This document shows positions 43,926 to 47,249 of a stretch of DNA of 47,249 nucleotides, piece after piece. How positions within the stretch are numbered: position 1 is the stretch's first letter; every line of letters begins with the position of its first letter. The translations under genes and the position numbers were made by a program. Under the pieces are notes generated by a model. The model searched no databases, was not told where the DNA came from, and was given only the letters and a program-made list of their open reading frames with translations. The stretch is from a virus, in IMG/VR virus record IMGVR_UViG_3300032116_022059, positions 1 through 47,249 of that record. One strand, written 5' to 3'.

Positions 43926-45355
43926 AAAACACTACCTTTTGGTGTTATCTTATATTGCGATCCATTAAGTTCAAAAATCAAATTATTTTTATTTGATTTT
44001 CCTATTAATTTGGCATCACTATTTCTAAACGCAAATTTTGTTGCAGATTCACGCTGTAAATCATTTTCAGAAAATTTATTTATTTCTTTTAATACTGATG
44101 AATAACGGTCTTGTAAAACTTTTTTATTGTATCTCCTCTCATCAACACTTTCCATGAAATAACTTGACAATGTATTCTCTACTAAATTATCTGTTAAATA
44201 TTTACTCTCGTTATTTATGGCTTTTTTATTCATATATTTTAACGCCGTGTTTTTAATAACATCATCCGCAAAATCACCCCAAGTTGATTCACCTAAACTA
44301 GGCGGCATAGAACCACCTGGAGGTGGGGGTGGTGGGGGTGGTGGTGGCATATCACCCATAGGTTCACCATAACCACCATCATAACTTTGATCTTCAAAAT
44401 CAAATTCATTTGGCTCAGATTCTTCATCTTCATAACCACCAAATTCGTCTGAATCAAACTCACCTTCAGGTTCCATATCAAACTTTGACATAATATCATC
44501 AAGGTCTTCTTCATCTAATATCGACAAATCAACAGCAGATAATATCGAATTAACGACATACTTAATATCTTTAGATGTCATTTCATTATCGTCACCATAT
44601 GATCTTAATTTTTGGCTTAGTTTACCGGTTAGTTTTTCTATTGTTTTGAAAGTAACGTTACCATAACCTTCTTCTCCCTCATCTTCGCCTCCAAAATCAA
44701 ATTCATCGGCAGAACCTTCGCCTCCAAAATCAAAATCTTCTTCGTTATCATACCCTCCGAATTCATCGTCAGATGGGGTAGGAATTTTAACCGCTTCTGG
44801 TGCACCACTTGCGTCACCCCCCATAGGTGGAGGTGGTGGTGGAGGAGCACCTGCTCCCATACCAGACTGATCCATACCACCCATATCAGGTGGAGGCGGT
44901 GGTGGTGCTTGAGCATCCATACCAGGATCTGCCGGAAGAGGAACATTTTCAACATCATCCATAGGCATTTTAGGTTTAGGTGTTTTTAGAGTGTATCTTT
45001 TTTGCTCATAAAACAAGCTAGTGCCTTCATTGTTTCCATAAAGAGAGTTTAACTCTTTAGCAATAATATTTAATCTATTCAATGCTTTCGAATAAGACTC
45101 ATAATATTTTCTTTCCTCTATTGGTTCGATATACCCAATAACAGATTCAGTTATATTATGTTTAATAATATAACCATTTCTTTCTTTAACAATATGGTAA
45201 GTATTACCGTCAGCTAAACGAATACTATAATCGCTATTTTTATTTTCATTTACAGGAGCTACTCTTTTATCGTTATATGTAGCAATTTCGATAATTCTTT
45301 TTAACTTATCGACGCCTTGTAATTTTTCGCTACCTAGTGGTCTTAAATCTGCCAT
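43922..45355 (-). CDS. Acidic, poly-proline-rich virion-associated protein
   Basis: The 477-residue product has an N-terminal alpha/beta domain (about 1-120), then a long low-complexity part with two runs of six to ten Pro (APPPPPPD, PPPPPPPPPPGG) and Gly/Phe/Asp/Glu-rich stretches (FGGYDNEEDFDF). It ends with a C-terminal helical domain (about 365-477). Proline runs and FGG-acidic repeats imply an extended, flexible linker. I know of no function. A TATAAATA lies seven bases before its ATG, fitting late expression. Confidence 0.75.
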   Translation of the reverse strand: MADLRPLGSEKLQGVDKLKRIIEIATYNDKRVAPVNENKNSDYSIRLADGNTYHIVKERNGYIIKHNITESVIGYIEPIEERKYYESYSKALNRLNIIAKELNSLYGNNEGTSLFYEQKRYTLKTPKPKMPMDDVENVPLPADPGMDAQAPPPPPPDMGGMDQSGMGAGAPPPPPPPMGGDASGAPEAVKIPTPSDDEFGGYDNEEDFDFGGEGSADEFDFGGEDEGEEGYGNVTFKTIEKLTGKLSQKLRSYGDDNEMTSKDIKYVVNSILSAVDLSILDEEDLDDIMSKFDMEPEGEFDSDEFGGYEDEESEPNEFDFEDQSYDGGYGEPMGDMPPPPPPPPPPGGSMPPSLGESTWGDFADDVIKNTALKYMNKKAINNESKYLTDNLVENTLSSYFMESVDERRYNKKVLQDRYSSVLKEINKFSENDLQRESATKFAFRNSDAKLIGKSNKNNLIFELNGSQYKITPKGSVL

Positions 45356-45362
45356 TATTTTT

Positions 45363-45370
45363 TATTTATA
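45363..45370 (-). promoter_or_regulatory. TATAAATA late-promoter-like box
   Basis: On the minus strand TATAAATA lies seven bases before the ATG at 45355. It matches the T4 late -10 consensus. If used as in T4, the transcript would start about two bases before the ATG, so the message would be almost leaderless. Confidence 0.4.
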
Positions 45371-45372
45371 TT

Positions 45373-45546
45373 TTAATTATTTAGGCCGTTAAATCCTCCG
45401 GCTGTAACCATAGTTGTTTGAATAACAACATCCCCCTTTTCATTTGTATATGATGGGTGCGGGGTATCTGTTCTAAATTCTGTTGTTGTGTCACATACTT
45501 CACAAATTTGTGCATCGTATGTTCCTGCTGAGTATGTTGTTGGCAT
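45373..45546 (-). CDS. Small 57-residue phage protein, unknown function
   Basis: ATG 45546 opens a 57-residue frame ending TAA at 45373, filling the gap between two larger genes. The product begins MPTTYSAGTYDAQICEVCDT, is Thr-rich with a CEVC pair and ends TAGGFNGLNN. A-rich sequence (AATTAAAAA) precedes it, as for the other genes. No domain is known. It may be a small structural or decoration protein. Confidence 0.6.
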   Translation of the reverse strand: MPTTYSAGTYDAQICEVCDTTTEFRTDTPHPSYTNEKGDVVIQTTMVTAGGFNGLNN

Positions 45547-45567
45547 TTTTTAATTTATTTAAAATTA

Positions 45568-45819
45568 TTATGCACTACGTGTAGTAACTGGTTTATAAAA
45601 AATGTCTAAATGTTCTAAAGGAACTATATCATTAAGTTTAGCACCTTTATTAAAGCCATCTTTACTAATTAATTTTAAAAAAACCAATACGTCTGAAACA
45701 GGAATATAATTAGTTTTTTCTGTAACGTGATAAACTTCATATCTTATACCTTGCAAAGATGATGCTCCAGTAAAATTAATCTCAAATTTATCTCCAACTT
45801 TTACGTTATTTGCTGCCAT
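45568..45819 (-). CDS. Small beta-rich phage protein, unknown function
   Basis: ATG 45819 (MAANNVKVGDKFEINFTG) is preferred over one 16 codons upstream, because the upstream part would run through a TATAAATA and an A/T-rich leader. The 83-residue product is beta-rich, with a KVGDKFEINF strand, YEVYHVTEKTNYIPVSDVLVFL and a charged end. I recognise no family. Confidence 0.65.
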   Translation of the reverse strand: MAANNVKVGDKFEINFTGASSLQGIRYEVYHVTEKTNYIPVSDVLVFLKLISKDGFNKGAKLNDIVPLEHLDIFYKPVTTRSA

Positions 45820-45827
45820 TTTTATAA

Positions 45828-45835
45828 TATTTATA
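45828..45835 (-). promoter_or_regulatory. TATAAATA late-promoter-like box
   Basis: On the minus strand TATAAATA lies eight bases before the ATG at 45819, nearly the same spacing as at 45363. This supports a shared late element, though A/T-rich DNA will give such octamers by chance. Confidence 0.4.
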
Positions 45836-45860
45836 TATAAATATATTGAATGTTGTAATA

Positions 45861-46604
45861 TTACCAAGAATGTTGCTCTACAGTAAATCTTTTTCCTGCA
45901 ATTTTTTTATCAAAATCATATAATTTATCAAGATAACCTTTACGTCTCAATATTTTATATACCAAATTTTCTAATGAAAGTTCGCCTTTTGTTGATAAAC
46001 CTGATTTTCTATATTTAGATAATTTTTCTTTAACTTTTCCCGTTATTTTTTTTATGGTATCTAAATCATCTTCTTCGTAATTACTCAAGATTGTGTCGAT
46101 ATATTTCATAAGATTATTTGCCTTTTCGAGTACTTCTTTGGTATTCACATTTAGTGGCTCCTTTTTAGGAAATTTAACCCACTCATCTTTAACTAAAGAA
46201 AATATCGCAGGACTCTCATGCTTTTCAGCTTTTTCTTGAGCGTAAACTTCAACGTCATGATTTTTTACTTTTATGTTATATTCTTTATTAAACAATAGCC
46301 TTTTAAGTGAAAAAATTTTTTTATATAAGTCCTGGATGTCTTCAGGGAATTGCGATATATCGATTATTAAGTGAATATCAATATCAGAATATTCCGACCA
46401 GGTATAATTACATATCGATCCTGTTATTACCGCATCATCGATAAATAAATCTAGTTCTAGAAAGTCTATAAAGCTATTTGCTGTTGCCAGTAAATTTTCT
46501 CTTATTTCTGGTTTTAATGTGGGGCGGCCATCACCTTTCTGATTATCCCAAATTTTGGGGTTTAGTTCTTTTTTTGGCTCAAAGCTTTGTATTATCTTCT
46601 CCAT
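45861..46604 (-). CDS. Predicted nucleotidyltransferase (MNT/Pol beta superfamily)
   Basis: ATG 46604 (MEKIIQSF) is chosen over a TTG three codons upstream. The 247-residue product has the nucleotidyltransferase core AVITGSICNYTWSEYSDIDIHLI: the GS and DxD pattern of Pol-beta-type transferases, with a later DVEVYAQ strand carrying the third acid. The C-terminal 110 residues are helical and basic. It could modify a nucleic acid or protein with a nucleotide; the target is unknown. It overlaps the KTSC gene by 26 bases. Confidence 0.8.
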   Translation of the reverse strand: MEKIIQSFEPKKELNPKIWDNQKGDGRPTLKPEIRENLLATANSFIDFLELDLFIDDAVITGSICNYTWSEYSDIDIHLIIDISQFPEDIQDLYKKIFSLKRLLFNKEYNIKVKNHDVEVYAQEKAEKHESPAIFSLVKDEWVKFPKKEPLNVNTKEVLEKANNLMKYIDTILSNYEEDDLDTIKKITGKVKEKLSKYRKSGLSTKGELSLENLVYKILRRKGYLDKLYDFDKKIAGKRFTVEQHSW

Positions 46605-46857
46605 TATCTTCAATAACTAATTTTTTATAATTATAAGTCTTAGCAATTACTGTAGATAAATATTTGCCTTGCGATTCAGAAAATCTAAACTTAGTAAAAA
46701 TATGGTGAGGTACATTATAATATTCATAAATAACCCCATTTTTAAACTTAACAGATAATTTGCTGTCTCTGGTATCATAAACACAATTATCAATATTTGA
46801 TGAGTTAATTGTGGTTATAATAGATGTTCCAGAATATTCTTCACTAACTATACCCAT
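46579..46857 (-). CDS. KTSC-domain protein
   Basis: The 92-residue product matches the KTSC pattern: INSSNIDNCVYDTRDSKLSVKFKNG, IYEYYNVPHHIF and SESQGKYLSTVIAKTY. KTSC domains are small beta-alpha modules found next to lysyl-tRNA synthetase and RNA-related proteins in some bacteria, and in phages; their function is unclear. It overlaps the nucleotidyltransferase gene by 26 bases, so the two are coupled. Confidence 0.82.
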   Translation of the reverse strand: MGIVSEEYSGTSIITTINSSNIDNCVYDTRDSKLSVKFKNGVIYEYYNVPHHIFTKFRFSESQGKYLSTVIAKTYNYKKLVIEDNGEDNTKL

Positions 46858-46884
46858 ACTATATAATTATTTCATTATAAAAGA

Positions 46885-46907
46885 AAAGCGCACTATTTGT
46901 GCGCTTT
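46885..46907 (-). terminator. Rho-independent terminator
   Basis: On the minus strand AAAGCGCAC pairs with GTGCGCTTT around AAATA, followed by TCTTTT. The stem is 46885-46893 with 46899-46907. It overlaps the end of the UVR-domain gene, which stops at 46893, and separates it from the KTSC gene. Confidence 0.88.
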
Positions 46908-47249
46908 ATTTGTTAGATTTGCGATCTTATCCCTTAGTTCTATCGCTCGTTCAAAATTTTGCTCTTTAACCGCAGATTCAAGTTCCTCTTTCAAAGAATC
47001 AATTTCCGGATTATTTGATTTTGCGAGCTTATCCCTTATTTTAATTGCAAGCTCATAATTTTCAGTCTTGATTGCACTTTCTAACAACTTTTCTAAATAC
47101 TCAGTGGTTTCTGTTGGATTGTCGTCAAGATTTGTTGTGTAATAAACAGTAACAAAGGGTGATCCGAGACTATAACTGTAGTTCCGGCTTTTTAGACCAC
47201 TGTCACCAAAGTAGTCCATCAAAAATTTAATAAATCTGTCGTGTTCCAT
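46893..47249 (-). CDS. Protein with two UVR (UvrB/UvrC-type) motifs
   Basis: The 118-residue product has an N-terminal alpha/beta part (KFLMDYFGDSGLKSRNYSYSLG) and two tandem UVR motifs: LESAIKTENYELAIKIRDKLA and LESAVKEQNFERAIELRDKIA. UVR motifs mediate UvrB-UvrC contact and occur in McsA-type adaptors. Here they are alone, so an adaptor or decoy role is likely. The ATG is exactly at the right edge, so the true start may lie beyond the window. Confidence 0.75.
   Translation of the reverse strand: MEHDRFIKFLMDYFGDSGLKSRNYSYSLGSPFVTVYYTTNLDDNPTETTEYLEKLLESAIKTENYELAIKIRDKLAKSNNPEIDSLKEELESAVKEQNFERAIELRDKIANLTNKAHK

Noticed and set aside
44293-44958. Alternative minus-strand frames within the proline-rich protein
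   Set aside because: They are shadow frames of the low-complexity coding region; the main frame is coupled to neighbours by a 4-base overlap.
1-47249. tRNA genes, integrase or transposase
   Set aside because: I looked for cloverleaf-like segments and for recombinase motifs and saw none; a tRNA scan would be needed to exclude weak tRNAs.

Overview
This window looks like part of the genome of a large, AT-rich, T4-like tailed phage (myovirus). The evidence is a set of T4-type virion genes: major capsid protein (gp23), prohead scaffold (gp22), prohead protease (gp21), portal (gp20), large terminase (gp17), an OB-fold baseplate hub protein and a gp55-like late sigma factor. The host is probably a member of the Bacteroidetes. 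Gene starts have A/T-rich leaders with no GGAGG-type ribosome binding site, and two genes carry short lipid-poor signal peptides ending in SYSQ or SYTQ, a cleavage style common in Flavobacteria. I saw no integrase, transposase, tRNA or CRISPR array. The host assignment is inference.

Layout. (1) Positions 1-2157, minus strand: the 5' part of a large tail-fibre/adhesin-like gene with a LamG-like domain, running off the left edge inside a nested Thr-Pro repeat. (2) Positions 2212-28186, plus strand: an almost unbroken operon-like run. It opens with small virion-associated genes, including a stand-alone WYL-domain protein. It continues as a sugar island of about nine glycosyltransferases, several NAD-dependent sugar epimerases/dehydratases and two methyltransferases, with dUTPase, a DEDDy exonuclease and PhoH interspersed. 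It ends in a late sigma factor and baseplate/tail genes. (3) Positions 28189-31030, mixed strands: an accessory pocket bounded by two strong terminators. It holds two exported proteins (one a Staphylococcal-type nuclease), a SlyD-like isomerase, a Cys-module protein and a methylglyoxal synthase. (4) Positions 31056-47249, minus strand: the head and packaging module, transcribed right to left, with one plus-strand gene embedded in it that encodes a ribosomal protein bS21 homologue.

How the genes work together. The most striking block is 13186-16980, encoding a GT11 fucosyltransferase-type enzyme, a GDP-fucose-synthase family reductase, a ColD-type PLP dehydratase and GDP-mannose 4,6-dehydratase. 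Together with host GDP-mannose these could make GDP-L-fucose and/or the rare 3,6-dideoxysugar GDP-L-colitose and transfer it to an acceptor. The neighbouring GT10, GT25, GT2 and GT-B enzymes suggest a phage-encoded glycan is built on the virion, on DNA, or on the host surface. The sigma factor probably drives late genes; TATAAATA boxes close to a few late gene starts fit that idea. bS21, methylglyoxal synthase and SlyD look like tools for reprogramming host translation, carbon flow and protein folding.
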